NCBI RefSeq assembly: GCF_014202425.1 | Contig: NZ_JACHGT010000007.1 | Location: 372,001 to 436,000 of the forward strand | DNA: 64,000 bases | Reading direction: 5' to 3' | From: Phytomonospora endophytica | GTDB taxonomy: Bacteria; Actinomycetota; Actinomycetes; Mycobacteriales; Micromonosporaceae | Part shown: positions 41,896 through 53,390 of the stretch, in pieces | Position numbering within the stretch: position 1 is the stretch's first letter | How the letters are laid out: every line of letters starts with the position of its first letter | Position numbers and translations under genes: made by a program | Notes under the pieces: model-generated | The model's input: the letters and a program-made list of their open reading frames with translations, nothing else | Database searches by the model: none | What the model was told of the DNA's origin: nothing

Positions 41896-42724
41896 CGACG
41901 CCGCCCTCGGTGAGGTCGTCGAGGTCGTCGGGCAGGAACGGGGCGAGGGGCGGCAGCTCTGCGATCGAGTTGATGCCCAGTTTCTCCAGGAACAGCACCG
42001 TCGTACGGTACAGGTGCGCTCCGCTGTCGGGTTCGGCGCCGCACTCTTCGACGAGTCCGCGCGACAGGAGGGTCCGGATGACGCCGTCGCAGTTGACGCC
42101 GCGGATGCCGGAGATGCGGGCGCGGGTGACGGGCTGCTTGTAGGCGACGACGGCGAGGGTTTCCAGGGCCGCCTTGGTGAGGCGGGCCTGCTGGCCGTCG
42201 AGGACGAAGCGTTCGACGTAGGGGGCGTACTCGTCGCGGGTGTAGAAGCGCCAGCCGCCGGCCTGGCGGCGAAGGTCGAAACCGCGGGCCTGTTCGGTGT
42301 ACTCGGCGGCGAGGCGTTCGAGTGTGGCGGTGATCTCCTCGGCGCTCCGGTCGAGGATCTGGGCGAGCATGATCTCGCCGGCGGGTTCGTCGACGATCAT
42401 GAGGATCGCTTCGAGGGTTCCGGCGAGGTCGTCGACGACGGGCAGCGGTTCGGCCTCGGCGACGGGCTCGGGGGCCGGTGCGGTGCCGGGTGCGGGTGCG
42501 CCGAACTCGGCGAGGTCGGAGCCGTCGGCGGGTGCGCCGGGTTCGGTGTCGGGGGGTGTGTCGGGTGGGGTCTCGGCGGTGATGGACGCCAGGAAGTCCG
42601 GTGCGGCCGTTTCGGTCGCGGGTTCCCTGGTCTCCTCAGGCGTGTCGTCCTGCGCGCGCTGCCAGGGCGGGGTCCAGTCGGCCACCGCGTCGGCGAGGGA
42701 CGCCCCCCGTGCCTCGTCACTCAC
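41888..42724 (-). CDS. scpB: Segregation and condensation protein B
   Basis: About 278 residues. The first 100 residues are a Pro/Glu/Ala-rich unstructured extension. The core (LAGTLEAILMIVDEPAGEIM, then LETLAVVAYKQPVTRARISG, IRGVNCDGVIRTLLSRGLVE) is the ScpB winged-helix pair. It joins ScpA and SMC to condense and segregate chromosomes. GTG start inside the last codons of scpA (eight bases of overlap). Confidence 0.95.
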   Translation of the reverse strand: MSDEARGASLADAVADWTPPWQRAQDDTPEETREPATETAAPDFLASITAETPPDTPPDTEPGAPADGSDLAEFGAPAPGTAPAPEPVAEAEPLPVVDDLAGTLEAILMIVDEPAGEIMLAQILDRSAEEITATLERLAAEYTEQARGFDLRRQAGGWRFYTRDEYAPYVERFVLDGQQARLTKAALETLAVVAYKQPVTRARISGIRGVNCDGVIRTLLSRGLVEECGAEPDSGAHLYRTTVLFLEKLGINSIAELPPLAPFLPDDLDDLTEGGVDD

Positions 42725-43631
42725 TGTCGGGTTCCTCCGTTGTTTCCTCGTCGTCTTCGGTGCTCACCGGTGCCCCGGAGTATTCGTCGACCTCGATGTC
42801 GCGGGCGTCGGCCTCGGCGATCCAGCGGACGTTGAGTTCGCCGAGCGCTTCGACCTGGTCGAAGCCGACCATGTTCTCGCGGTAGAGCTCCAGCAGCGCC
42901 AGGAAGCGCGCGACGACCTCAAGGGTCGATTCGCAGTCGGCGCAGAGGTGACGAAAGCTGGCGGTGCCCAGGCCGCGGAGTCTGTCCTGGAGGATCGCGG
43001 CGTGCTCGGCGACGCTGACGCGGACCATGTGGACGTGGGCGGTGGAGACCTCGGGGATCGGTTTGGGTCGCATCGCGTCGCCGGCGAGTTTGGCGAGGCG
43101 GTCGGGTCCGATGCCGAGGACGAGTTCGGGGAGTGCGGCGGCGAAGCGCGCTTCGAGGGACACCGCGCGGGGCCAGCGGCGGGCGGCGCCCTGTTCGAGG
43201 CCGTGGATGTGCGCGGCGGCCTCCTTGAAGGCCTTGTACTGGAGGAGGCGGGCGAAGAGGAGGTCGCGGGCTTCGAGGAGGGCGAGGTCTTCGGCGTCCT
43301 CGACCTCGGCGGTGGGGAGGAGGCGGGCGGCCTTGAGGTCGAGGAGGGTGGCGGCGATGACGAGGAACTCGCTGGTCTCGTCGAGGTCCCAGTCGTCGCC
43401 CATCGCGCGGATGTAGGCGATGAACTCGTCGGTGACCTTGTGCAGCGCGACTTCGGTCACGTCGAGTTTGTGCTTGCCGATGAGCTGGAGGAGAAGGTCG
43501 AAGGGGCCCTCGAAGTTGGCGAGGCGGACCTGGAAACCGGTCGCGGGCGCCGGCTCGGGGGCGGCGTCGGCCGCGGTGTCGCCGGCCACCGCCGTGACAC
43601 CGTCCCCGGTCTGCTCGTTCGCCGTGATCAC
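42717..43631 (-). CDS. scpA: Segregation and condensation protein A (kleisin)
   Basis: About 304 residues. FQVRLANFEGPFDLLLQLIG followed by KHKLDVTEVALHKV is the diagnostic N-terminus of bacterial kleisin ScpA. LARFLALLELYRENMVGFDQ-type helices near the C-terminus contact SMC. An acidic tail ends the protein. GTG start. The gene is 59 bases after a membrane-protein gene on the same strand. Confidence 0.95.
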   Translation of the reverse strand: MITANEQTGDGVTAVAGDTAADAAPEPAPATGFQVRLANFEGPFDLLLQLIGKHKLDVTEVALHKVTDEFIAYIRAMGDDWDLDETSEFLVIAATLLDLKAARLLPTAEVEDAEDLALLEARDLLFARLLQYKAFKEAAAHIHGLEQGAARRWPRAVSLEARFAAALPELVLGIGPDRLAKLAGDAMRPKPIPEVSTAHVHMVRVSVAEHAAILQDRLRGLGTASFRHLCADCESTLEVVARFLALLELYRENMVGFDQVEALGELNVRWIAEADARDIEVDEYSGAPVSTEDDEETTEEPDSE

Positions 43632-43690
43632 CCCGAAAGCCTAAACGGCGTCGCGCCTCGATGAGGCGACACCTCGGTTCAAGTATCGAC

Positions 43691-44332
43691 TCAGGTCAGC
43701 GATTCGACGACGGGGGTGAGGACCAGGTCGAGGACGCGGTGCAGGGGCGGCACTCCCCCGATGGGCAGGACCAGCGCGAACAGCATGATCAGCGCGCCGA
43801 CGCGGCGGCCTTCCAGGAACTCCGCGACCGCTCCCCCGCGTTCGCCGCGGGTCAGTGCCCATCCGTCGGTGGGCGGGAGTGGGATCAGGGCGACGACGGC
43901 GAAGCAGAGGAGTCCGACTCCGGCGGTGAAGAGGAGCTGTTCGGGTGCGGGGCCCGGTACGCCGCGGAGGACGTCGGAGGGCCGGTAGACGGCGCCGGTG
44001 ATGCTGCCGGGGTAGGCGGCGCCGTAGGCGGCGAGGACGACGATGCCGGCGGTGAGGGTCGCGGCGGGCCCGGAGAGCGCCGTCCAGATCGCTCGTGGGC
44101 GGGGCAGTCCGGTGGTGGGTGCCGTGGCGCCCCAGCCTGTGCCGCCGAGGACGGCGGCGATGAGCCCGATCGGGTCGAGGTCTCGTCGCCAGTGCGGCAG
44201 CACGGTGGTGGCCGTCGCGCGGCCCGGGCCTCGTGCGGCGAGGGCTTGGGTGACGTGCCTGATGCCCAGGCCCAGTGCGAGGGCCGCGACCAGTCCGGCG
44301 AGTGCGGCCGGCTGGCCGAGAGCGTAGATCAA
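43691..44332 (-). CDS. Membrane protein resembling an M50 (site-2) protease but lacking the metal site
   Basis: About 213 residues with five to six membrane segments. A C-terminal stretch, FAVVALIPLPPTDGWALTRG, strongly recalls the N/L-P-x-P-x-DG motif of M50 proteases. GPAATLTAGIVVLAAY resembles the central GPA motif. However, where HExGH is expected, the first helix reads GIRHVTQALAARG, with both His and Glu replaced, so proteolysis is unlikely. Such inactive relatives near scpA recur in actinobacteria, role unknown. TTG start (44332), four bases after the parA-like stop. Confidence 0.72.
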   Translation of the reverse strand: MIYALGQPAALAGLVAALALGLGIRHVTQALAARGPGRATATTVLPHWRRDLDPIGLIAAVLGGTGWGATAPTTGLPRPRAIWTALSGPAATLTAGIVVLAAYGAAYPGSITGAVYRPSDVLRGVPGPAPEQLLFTAGVGLLCFAVVALIPLPPTDGWALTRGERGGAVAEFLEGRRVGALIMLFALVLPIGGVPPLHRVLDLVLTPVVESLT

Positions 44333-44336
44333 GTCC

Positions 44337-45263
44337 CTAGCGTCTCAGATCGTGTGCGGCGAGCACTTCCCTGGCGAGTTGCCGGTAGGCGCGGGCTCCG
44401 CTGGAGGCGGGTGCCCAGGTGGTGATGGGTTCGCCGGCGACGGTGGTCTCGGGGAAGCGCACGGTGCGGGTGATGACCGTCTGGTAAACGCGGTCGCCGA
44501 AGGCTTCGACGACGCGGGAGAGGACCTGGCGGCAGTGGGTGGTGCGGGAGTCGTACATCGTCGCGAGGATGCCTTCGAGTTCGAGGTCGAAGTTGAGGCG
44601 TTCGCGGACCTTGTCGACGGTGTCGAGGAGGAGGGCGACGCCGCGGAGGCTGAAGAACTCGCATTCGAGGGGTACGAGGACGCCGTGGGCGGCGGTGAGG
44701 GCGTTGACGGTGAGCAGACCGAGGGAGGGCTGGCAGTCGATGATGATGAAGTCGTATTCGCTCATCACGGGGCGCAGGACTCGGGTGAGGGTCTGCTCGC
44801 GGGCGACCTCGTTGACGAGCTGGATCTCGGCGGCGGAGAGGTCGATGTTGGCCGGGAGGACGTGCAGTCCGGCGACGTTGGTCTTGATGACGACGTCTTC
44901 GATGTTGACGCCGTCCTGCATCAGAAGGTTGTAGATCGTCAGGTCGAGGGTGTGCGGGTTGACGCCGAAACCGACGCACAGCGCGCCCTGGGGGTCGAAG
45001 TCGACCAGGAGGACCTTGCGGCCGTACTCGGCGAGTGCGGCGCCGAGGTTGATGGTCGAGGTGGTCTTGCCGACGCCGCCTTTTTGGTTGGCCATGGCGA
45101 TGACGCGTGCCGGGCCGTGGCGTTCGAGGGGTTGCGGCTGCGGGATGTCGCGCTTGCCGGTGTACGCCTCGGGGTCGGCGGGGCCGGCGTCGCCGTCGGC
45201 TCCGTCCGGCGCGGGCGGTGTTTGCCGCAGCGCGGCCCACTTGTCGTCTCTGTCGACGTTCAT
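44337..45263 (-). CDS. ParA/Soj-family ATPase of the scpAB cluster
   Basis: About 308 residues. After a 50-residue acidic Pro-rich extension comes the deviant Walker A motif ANQKGGVGKTTSTINLGAAL with signature Lys. DFDPQGALCVGFG, DFIIIDCQPSLGLLTVNALT and VPLECEFFSLRG complete the ParA fold. No parB is adjacent, so this is the second, scpAB-linked ParA-like protein rather than the oriC partition ATPase. GGAGGGG precedes the ATG. First gene of the scp operon. Confidence 0.93.
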   Translation of the reverse strand: MNVDRDDKWAALRQTPPAPDGADGDAGPADPEAYTGKRDIPQPQPLERHGPARVIAMANQKGGVGKTTSTINLGAALAEYGRKVLLVDFDPQGALCVGFGVNPHTLDLTIYNLLMQDGVNIEDVVIKTNVAGLHVLPANIDLSAAEIQLVNEVAREQTLTRVLRPVMSEYDFIIIDCQPSLGLLTVNALTAAHGVLVPLECEFFSLRGVALLLDTVDKVRERLNFDLELEGILATMYDSRTTHCRQVLSRVVEAFGDRVYQTVITRTVRFPETTVAGEPITTWAPASSGARAYRQLAREVLAAHDLRR

Positions 45264-45410
45264 GTCACGCCCCTCCCGGTGAGGTCGGCGCCGCCACGGT
45301 TCTCGCGCGCAGAGGGCGGTGCGCCCGTGGTTGCGACTGTAGTGCAGCGGGGATCCATATGCGACATGAATCTGTCTGCGCTGCTCGATCGGCGTGTCGC
45401 GTTGACGCGA

Positions 45411-46331
45411 TCATCGGCGGGCTCGTGGGTGGGAAGTCGCGTACACCTCTCGGAGTCTATCGACCGTGACAAGTGTGTAGACCTGAGTGGTCACCACTGA
45501 TGTGTGTCCGAGGAGTTCTTGCACCACACGGACGTCGGCGCCGCCGTCGAGGAGGTGTGTGGCGTAGGAGTGGCGGAGGGTGTGGGGTGAGATGTGGACG
45601 GTGAGTCCGGCACGTTCGGCGATGTTCTGGATGATGGCCCAGGCGCCTTGTCTCGACAGTGGACCGCCGCGGGAGTTGCGGAAGACGCCGGGGCCGTTGG
45701 GGTTCATGGCGGGGCGGCCGCGGACGAGGTAGGCCTCGATGGCGGCGACGGCGTAGTTGCCGAGTGGGACGGTGCGGGTCTTGCCGCCCTTGCCGTGGAG
45801 GGTGACGGCTCCGGCGCCGAGGTCGAGGTCGTCGATGGCGCAGGTGACGGCTTCGGTGATGCGGGATCCGGTGCCGTAGAGGAATTCCAGGAGTGCGGTG
45901 TCGCGGAGTGGGATGGGTCCGTCGCCGAAGCGGGCGGCGTCGAGGAGCTGGCCTACCTCTTCGACGCTGATGGCCTTCGGGAGGCGGGTCGGGAGGTTGG
46001 TGGGTGGTGCGTCGGCGAGCGGGTTGGCGGCGGCGTGCCGTTCGGCGACGGCGAATTTGTGCATGCCGCGCAGTGAGCTGACGGCTCGGGCGACGGAGGC
46101 GGCCGACAGGGGCTGGTGTTCGCCGTAGCCGCGGGTGAGGTCGGCGCGGTAGGCCTCGACGTCGTCGGGGGTGATGTCGTCGATGCCCGGGAGGTCTTTG
46201 GCGATGAGCCATTCGATGTAGCGGTCGAGGTCTCGCCGGTACGCGGCGAGGGTGTTGCCGGACCGTCCCTTCTCGACGGCCAGGTGGTCGAGGTATGTCG
46301 CGACCACCTGACCGATCCGCTGTCCCGTCAA
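45411..46331 (-). CDS. xerD: Tyrosine recombinase XerD
   Basis: About 306 residues. N-terminal SAM-like DNA-binding domain (YLDHLAVEKGRSGNTLAAYR). The catalytic domain has Arg in LYGTGSRITE, Lys in LHGKGGKTRTVPLG, His-x2-Arg in SPHTLRHSYATHLLDGGADV, then ELLGHTSVVTTQVYT with the Tyr nucleophile. It resolves chromosome dimers at dif with XerC (not in window). TTG start overlapping the ald stop (TTGA). Position beside ald and the scp genes is conserved. Confidence 0.94.
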   Translation of the reverse strand: MTGQRIGQVVATYLDHLAVEKGRSGNTLAAYRRDLDRYIEWLIAKDLPGIDDITPDDVEAYRADLTRGYGEHQPLSAASVARAVSSLRGMHKFAVAERHAAANPLADAPPTNLPTRLPKAISVEEVGQLLDAARFGDGPIPLRDTALLEFLYGTGSRITEAVTCAIDDLDLGAGAVTLHGKGGKTRTVPLGNYAVAAIEAYLVRGRPAMNPNGPGVFRNSRGGPLSRQGAWAIIQNIAERAGLTVHISPHTLRHSYATHLLDGGADVRVVQELLGHTSVVTTQVYTLVTVDRLREVYATSHPRARR

Positions 46332-47443
46332 GCGAGAACCTCGTCGAGTTTGACGGCGTTGAGGCCGTGCGCGTCGGCGACGGGGCCGTAGGTGACGTGC
46401 CCGTCGTGGGTGTTGAGGCCGAGGGCGAGGGCGCGGTCGTGGCGGAGGGCTTCGCGCCAGCCGTGGTTGGCGAGTTCGAGGGCGTAGGGGAGGGTGACGT
46501 TGGTCAGCGCGTAGGTCGAGGTGTGCGGGACCGCGCCGGGCATGTTGGCCACGCAGTAGAAGATCGAGTCGTGGACCTTGTAGGTCGGCTCGGCGTGCGT
46601 GGTGGGCCGGGAGTCCTCGAAGCAGCCGCCCTGGTCGATGGAGATGTCGACGAGGACGCTGCCGGGCTTCATCCGCGACACGAGTTCGTTGCTGATGAGC
46701 GTGGGGGCCTTGGCGCCGGGTACGAGGACGGCGCCGATGACGAGGTCGGCTTCCAGGACGGCGCGCTCGACCTCGTAGGCGTTGGACGCGACGGTCTGCA
46801 GGTGGCCCTGGTAGATGCGGTCGGCGTCGCGCAGCTTGTCGATGTTCTTGTCGAGGAGCTGGACCTCGGCCTGCATGCCGAGGGCGATAGCGGCGGCGTT
46901 CATGCCCGACACGCCCGCGCCGATCACGACGGTCCGGGCGGCGTGGACGCCAGAGACCCCGCCCATGAGGACGCCGCGGCCACCGCCGGAGCGCATCAGG
47001 TGGTAGGCGCCGGCCTGGGGCGCGAGGCGCCCGGCGACTTCGCTCATGGGTGCGAGCAGCGGGAGGGCGCCGTTGGCGGACTCGACGGTCTCGTAGGCGA
47101 TGCCGGTGACGCCGCGTTCGAGGAGCGCGTCGGTGCACTCCCGGGAGGCGGCGAGGTGGAGGTAGGTGAACAGGACCTGGCCCTTGCGCATGCGGTGGTA
47201 TTCCGAGGCGATGGGCTCTTTGACCTTGAGGATCAGCTCGCCGGTCGCCCAGACGTCGTCGGCGGTCGGGAGGATCGTGGCGCCCGCGGCGACGTAGTCG
47301 GCGTCGGGGATGGAGGAGCCGATCCCGGCTCCGGCCTGGACATGGACGTCGTGCCCGTGGCGGACCAGTTCGTGGACCCCCGCCGGGGTGATCGCCACCC
47401 GGTACTCGTGGTTTTTGACCTCGCTCGGGATACCGACCTTCAT
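46328..47443 (-). CDS. ald: Alanine dehydrogenase
   Basis: About 371 residues, the normal length. [20 protein letters not shown] contains the substrate Arg/Lys. [20 protein letters not shown] and [10 protein letters not shown] have the catalytic His. The NAD motif is [20 protein letters not shown], and [18 protein letters not shown] is a family landmark. It interconverts L-alanine and pyruvate with NAD. GGAG lies eight bases before the ATG. Confidence 0.96.
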   Translation of the reverse strand: MKVGIPSEVKNHEYRVAITPAGVHELVRHGHDVHVQAGAGIGSSIPDADYVAAGATILPTADDVWATGELILKVKEPIASEYHRMRKGQVLFTYLHLAASRECTDALLERGVTGIAYETVESANGALPLLAPMSEVAGRLAPQAGAYHLMRSGGGRGVLMGGVSGVHAARTVVIGAGVSGMNAAAIALGMQAEVQLLDKNIDKLRDADRIYQGHLQTVASNAYEVERAVLEADLVIGAVLVPGAKAPTLISNELVSRMKPGSVLVDISIDQGGCFEDSRPTTHAEPTYKVHDSIFYCVANMPGAVPHTSTYALTNVTLPYALELANHGWREALRHDRALALGLNTHDGHVTYGPVADAHGLNAVKLDEVLA

Positions 47444-47713
47444 GCTTGCGACTCCTTCGTCGCGGGGCTGGCGCGTCGACGGCACCGTGCCGTCGATCAC
47501 TGATGGCACGCCCACCCGCAAGCGGCAGTGTAAGACGTGAGGTCGGAGCGGGGGTCAGGTCGGTCGGGGTAGTGGCCCGCGGGTCACGGGGACGCGCTCG
47601 CGGGGCGGCGGCGGGGGTGTCGGGGGGCGCGTGGGGAAGGTTCGGGAGTGGTGGGGAAAGAGACTGACCGGACGGACGGTATTTCCGGTGGTCGACCATG
47701 GGCAACCGTGGGA

Positions 47714-47719
47714 TATCGT
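47714..47719 (+). promoter_or_regulatory. Predicted leaderless -10 element of the TM2 gene
   Basis: TATCGT, then six bases (GCGGGT), then ATG 47726; no ribosome-binding site. Confidence 0.45.
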
Positions 47720-47725
47720 GCGGGT

Positions 47726-48244
47726 ATGACCTCTCCGTATCCGTCCCAGGGTGACCCGTACGGGCAGCAGTACGGCCAGCAGCCGCCCCCGGCCGCCGGC
47801 TCGTCCTACGAGCTCTCGGGTCAGCCCGTCTCGGGTTACCCGAACCAGCAGCCTTCGGGTTACACCGACCCGTACGCTCAGCAGCCCGACCCGTACGCCC
47901 AGGGCTACCAGCAGCCGGTCTACCAGCCGCAACCCGTGTACCAGCCGGTCCCGGTGGCCGTGCCCGTTCCCGGGTATTCGACGGTCGGCGGGTACGGCGT
48001 GGACCCGATGACCGGGCGTCCGCTGTCCGACAAGTCGAAGATGACGGCCGGTCTGCTCCAGATCTTCCTGGGCGGTTTCGGCGTGGGCCGTTTCTACACC
48101 GGGCACATCGGCATGGCCATCGGCCAGATCGCCGCGACGTGGCTGACCTGCGGCATCGGCGCCATCTGGCCGCTGATCGACGGGATCGTCCTGCTCACGT
48201 CGAGCACGGCGACCGACTCCGAAGGCCGTCTGCTGCGCAGCTGA
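47726..48244 (+). CDS. TM2-domain membrane protein with Pro/Gln/Tyr-rich tail
   Basis: About 172 residues. The first 90 are rich in Pro, Gln, Tyr and Gly (repeats such as DPYAQQPDPYAQGYQQP). They are followed by a TM2 domain: SKMTAGLLQIFLGGFGVGRF with YTGHIGMAIGQIAATWLTCG and GAIWPLIDGIVLL. TM2 proteins are small two-helix membrane proteins, widespread and of unclear function. The disordered tail resembles that of the solute-binding protein at 11175. The only plus-strand gene inserted in the housekeeping block; it ends in a strong terminator. Confidence 0.87.
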   Translation: MTSPYPSQGDPYGQQYGQQPPPAAGSSYELSGQPVSGYPNQQPSGYTDPYAQQPDPYAQGYQQPVYQPQPVYQPVPVAVPVPGYSTVGGYGVDPMTGRPLSDKSKMTAGLLQIFLGGFGVGRFYTGHIGMAIGQIAATWLTCGIGAIWPLIDGIVLLTSSTATDSEGRLLRS

Positions 48245-48254
48245 CCTCGACCCG

Positions 48255-48301
48255 AAACCGGGCCCGCTTCCCAGATACTGGGCGGTAGGGCCCGGTTTTT
48301 T
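48255..48301 (+). terminator. Strong Rho-independent terminator
   Basis: Eleven-base perfect arms AAACCGGGCCC / GGGCCCGGTTT with an internal CCCAG-ATA-CTGGG hairpin in the loop and a run of six T. It sits eleven bases after the TM2 stop. Confidence 0.9.
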
Positions 48302-48553
48302 GTGATGTCACTGAAATCAGAGAAGGTCTGCACGAAAGGACATGCAGGTCAGGGGCGTTCGGGCAACATCGTCTTCGCGACGGGCAACACGTTCCGTCAG
48401 GGCGCCGGTGACGCTGCGGAGCCGAAAACGACGCCGGAAGGCCGGAGTGGCTGCTTGCTGACGAATCCTGATGTGCACATCGAGCGCGGCACACGATTAG
48501 CAGTGAGCGGCGGGCTGTGGGTTACGGATCTTCAGCCGACCTCGCGGGCATGA
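48302..48553. other. Intergenic stretch without a supported gene
   Basis: Between two terminators. One 83-codon plus-strand frame spans it, but its third-position composition is not gene-like, it has no ribosome-binding site and begins right after a terminator. It is somewhat less G/C-rich than its surroundings. Nothing else recognised. Confidence 0.4.
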
Positions 48554-48586
48554 CGAAGGGCGCGGCCCACAAGGCCGCGCCCTTCG
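48554..48586. terminator. Hairpin terminator beyond the Nudix gene
   Basis: Perfect 14-base arms CGAAGGGCGCGGCC and complement around CACAA, 41 bases past the stop of the pyrG-nudix transcript. Symmetric, so it could act from either side. Confidence 0.7.
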
Positions 48587-48627
48587 TGTGCTTTCCCCGT
48601 TGTCTCCCCGTACCCCGTGCCCGCCCG

Positions 48628-50939
<2,312 letters not shown>

Positions 50940-51139
50940 TCAGAATTTGTGGCAGCCACGCTATCCACGGGATTCCACAGTAACACCGCGCCGACCTGCG
51001 CCCTTGGCGGGTCGGGATGACGCCCGGCGACGGGGTGGTTGAGGCCCGGCTGGGGGGTTTGCGGCCTGCCTGGGACAGGGTTCGGTGGTTACCGGAAGGC
51101 GGAAGCCGCAGACTCGCGTCCGCCGTCTCGCCCCCGTCC

Positions 51140-53350
51140 TCAGCTGGAGCGGTCCCCCACCGAGCCGCCGACGGTGACGATGCGCCGCCGCCGCTTCTCG
51201 CCGCGCACCTGCGCCCTGGCCAGGACCCGCAGGGCCACGATCACCGCCAGCGGCACGGTGATCGCCGCCGCGGCTCCGGCCGCGTAGAGACCACTGCCGT
51301 CGAGGAGGCCCCCCAGGACCGACGCGACCGCCGCCCCCACGAACCCCCCGCGCACGGCCGGATAGAGCCCGAATGCGCGTTTCAGACCGCCGGACGGGCG
51401 CAGCAGCACCAGCCCGACGAAGCCCGTCGCGCCGATGACGAGAACGGTCAGCCAGCTCGTGGCGAGCGCGACCACGTCCGACTCGGCGATGGCCCTCAGC
51501 GTCCCGCTCGACGTCCCCGAGGTCACGCCCGCCACGAAGCGGCCGAGTGGGCCGCGGTCGGCTTCGGCGCGGGTCAGGTCGATCGCCGCGAAGGCCAGCA
51601 TCACGCCGAACCCGGCGAGTGTCGCCCACGCCAGGCGAGCGAAGGTGAGCCACCCGCCGGTCGAGATGACCGCCGCGAGGCACACCCCGGCCGTCAGGCC
51701 GATCGCGCCCGCCGGGTCGGCCCCGAGATGGGGACTGCCGACGATGAGGATCCCGATGGTGCCCAGCGCGGCGATCACCAGGGGACGCCAGCGCCGCTCG
51801 GTGTTCTGCGCGATGCACCCCGCCGACATCATCAGCCCGGCCGCGAACACACCGAACCCGACCGAACCGAGCCCGGAGTAGCGCCCGCCTTCCAGCGCCG
51901 AATATCCGGCGATCCCGTTGAGCTGGAGACCGCCACCGGTCAGCACGTCGATCGCCACGACGATCGCGCCGACGCTCGACACGATCGTCATCAGCCGCAA
52001 CGGCGTCCGGCGGCGGGGCATCAGCAGCGCCCCCGCCGTCAACGCGAGGGTGATCGTCACCGACACGACCATGAACACCAGGAACGGGTTCCACGCCCGC
52101 CACCACGGCACCAGGTCGCTCAGGATCGCCGCGGGCAGCGACAGGGCACCCGCGACGGCGCTGCCCACCAGCATCCGCATCGTCCACGGCGACGGCGGGG
52201 TGATCCCGACCGGGCCGTGCCCACGCCGCATCCGGTGCAGGACCGGCGTCGCGACGGCGAACAGCACGAACAACCCGAAGGTCAAGATCATCAGATAGTT
52301 GCCGACCGTCGAATGCTGCGCCTTCGCCTGATGGTCGGCGTCGGCGAGGTCCTCGATCGCCTCGGCGAGGTCGTCGGGACGATCGTCCTCCACGTCGGCC
52401 GGAACACCCTGGAAGGCCCGCGACAGGGGCTGCCCGAGCGCCTGCACGGCCGTCGGCGCCAGGTCGACGAGCTGGATGTAGCCGGGCCGGTTCGTGCTCG
52501 CCGAACTCAGCCAGCCGCCGGTCATACCCGGCGCGTCGGCGATGGCCGCGTGCAGACGCGGCGGCGCCTCGGTGTCGGCGACACCGGCGACCATGAGCAG
52601 CGAGTCCGGCGGCCGCGCCGCCAGGACACGCGCGAGTTCGGCGTCCATCCGGGCGGCGGCCGAGGCCCGCTGGGGCGTCTCGGGGAGCGCGCCGAGGTCC
52701 ACGACGGACAGCGCGCAGGACGACAGCAGGTCGGCGGCGCGTTCGGGTTTCTCGGGGAGGGTCGAGGCGTAGGTGTCGACGCGGCCGGTGGGGCGGGCGG
52801 TGGCGTAGGCGGCGCCGGGCCCGACCGCGACGGTGCAGCGGACGGCCTCGGCGAGTGCGCCGACCTCGGCGCCCTTGTTCTGGCTGCGGTTGCGGTTGAC
52901 CGCGGTTTCCTGCGTGGCGATGTGGGCGCCGGTGCCGCCCGGGTCGGGTTCGACGCCTTCGCCGTTCAGGGGCGGGCAGATCCCGTCGACCGGTTCGTCG
53001 TCACCGGCGGCGCGGGCGCCCGCCGAGAGGGTGTACCAGCCGTCCATGGAGCAGGTGAGGGAACGGGCCGAACGCACCGACAGGGACGCGATCGAGCCCT
53101 GCTGGGCGAGGTTCCACAGGTGCGGGGTGTTCTCGGGTGTGACGTCGTCCCAGCGCAGGCCGGTCACGCCGACGATGACCACGTATTCGACAGTGTCGTG
53201 CTCGGTGCCGTTGGAGGGCCGCGGAAGGAGTTCGATACCGGCGACGAACATCATCGCGGCGACCGCGAACCACGCCAGGGTGCCCCGCCAGTGCAAGTCC
53301 CACCAGCGGCGCAGGCGTTGTGCTGACCATCGTTTCGCCGGCGTCGACAT
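51140..53350 (-). CDS. Large conserved actinobacterial membrane protein with alkaline-phosphatase-like ectodomain
   Basis: About 736 residues. One N-terminal membrane helix (LAWFAVAAMMFVAGIELLP) leads to an extracytoplasmic region of about 300 residues. This region begins VEYVVIVGVTGLRWDDVTPE NTPHLWNLAQQGS in pattern, resembling the start of phosphodiesterase/alkaline-phosphatase superfamily domains. The usual Thr/Ser nucleophile region (SLSVRS...TCSMDGWYTLSAG) is present but metal ligands are not obvious. Ten or so further helices follow. The protein is found next to murJ-like genes in many actinobacteria and probably serves the cell envelope. ATG start. Confidence 0.75.
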   Translation of the reverse strand: MSTPAKRWSAQRLRRWWDLHWRGTLAWFAVAAMMFVAGIELLPRPSNGTEHDTVEYVVIVGVTGLRWDDVTPENTPHLWNLAQQGSIASLSVRSARSLTCSMDGWYTLSAGARAAGDDEPVDGICPPLNGEGVEPDPGGTGAHIATQETAVNRNRSQNKGAEVGALAEAVRCTVAVGPGAAYATARPTGRVDTYASTLPEKPERAADLLSSCALSVVDLGALPETPQRASAAARMDAELARVLAARPPDSLLMVAGVADTEAPPRLHAAIADAPGMTGGWLSSASTNRPGYIQLVDLAPTAVQALGQPLSRAFQGVPADVEDDRPDDLAEAIEDLADADHQAKAQHSTVGNYLMILTFGLFVLFAVATPVLHRMRRGHGPVGITPPSPWTMRMLVGSAVAGALSLPAAILSDLVPWWRAWNPFLVFMVVSVTITLALTAGALLMPRRRTPLRLMTIVSSVGAIVVAIDVLTGGGLQLNGIAGYSALEGGRYSGLGSVGFGVFAAGLMMSAGCIAQNTERRWRPLVIAALGTIGILIVGSPHLGADPAGAIGLTAGVCLAAVISTGGWLTFARLAWATLAGFGVMLAFAAIDLTRAEADRGPLGRFVAGVTSGTSSGTLRAIAESDVVALATSWLTVLVIGATGFVGLVLLRPSGGLKRAFGLYPAVRGGFVGAAVASVLGGLLDGSGLYAAGAAAAITVPLAVIVALRVLARAQVRGEKRRRRIVTVGGSVGDRSS

Positions 53351-53390
53351 CAGTCTCGCGGTCCTCCCCCGTGGTGTTGGCCGTGGTTCG

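Noticed and set aside
48302-48553. Possible 83-residue protein
   Set aside because: Weak third-position bias, no start signal, lies between two terminators.
51017-53326. 769-codon plus-strand frame
   Set aside because: Antisense to the membrane protein gene; Arg/His/Pro-rich noise with no recognisable domain.
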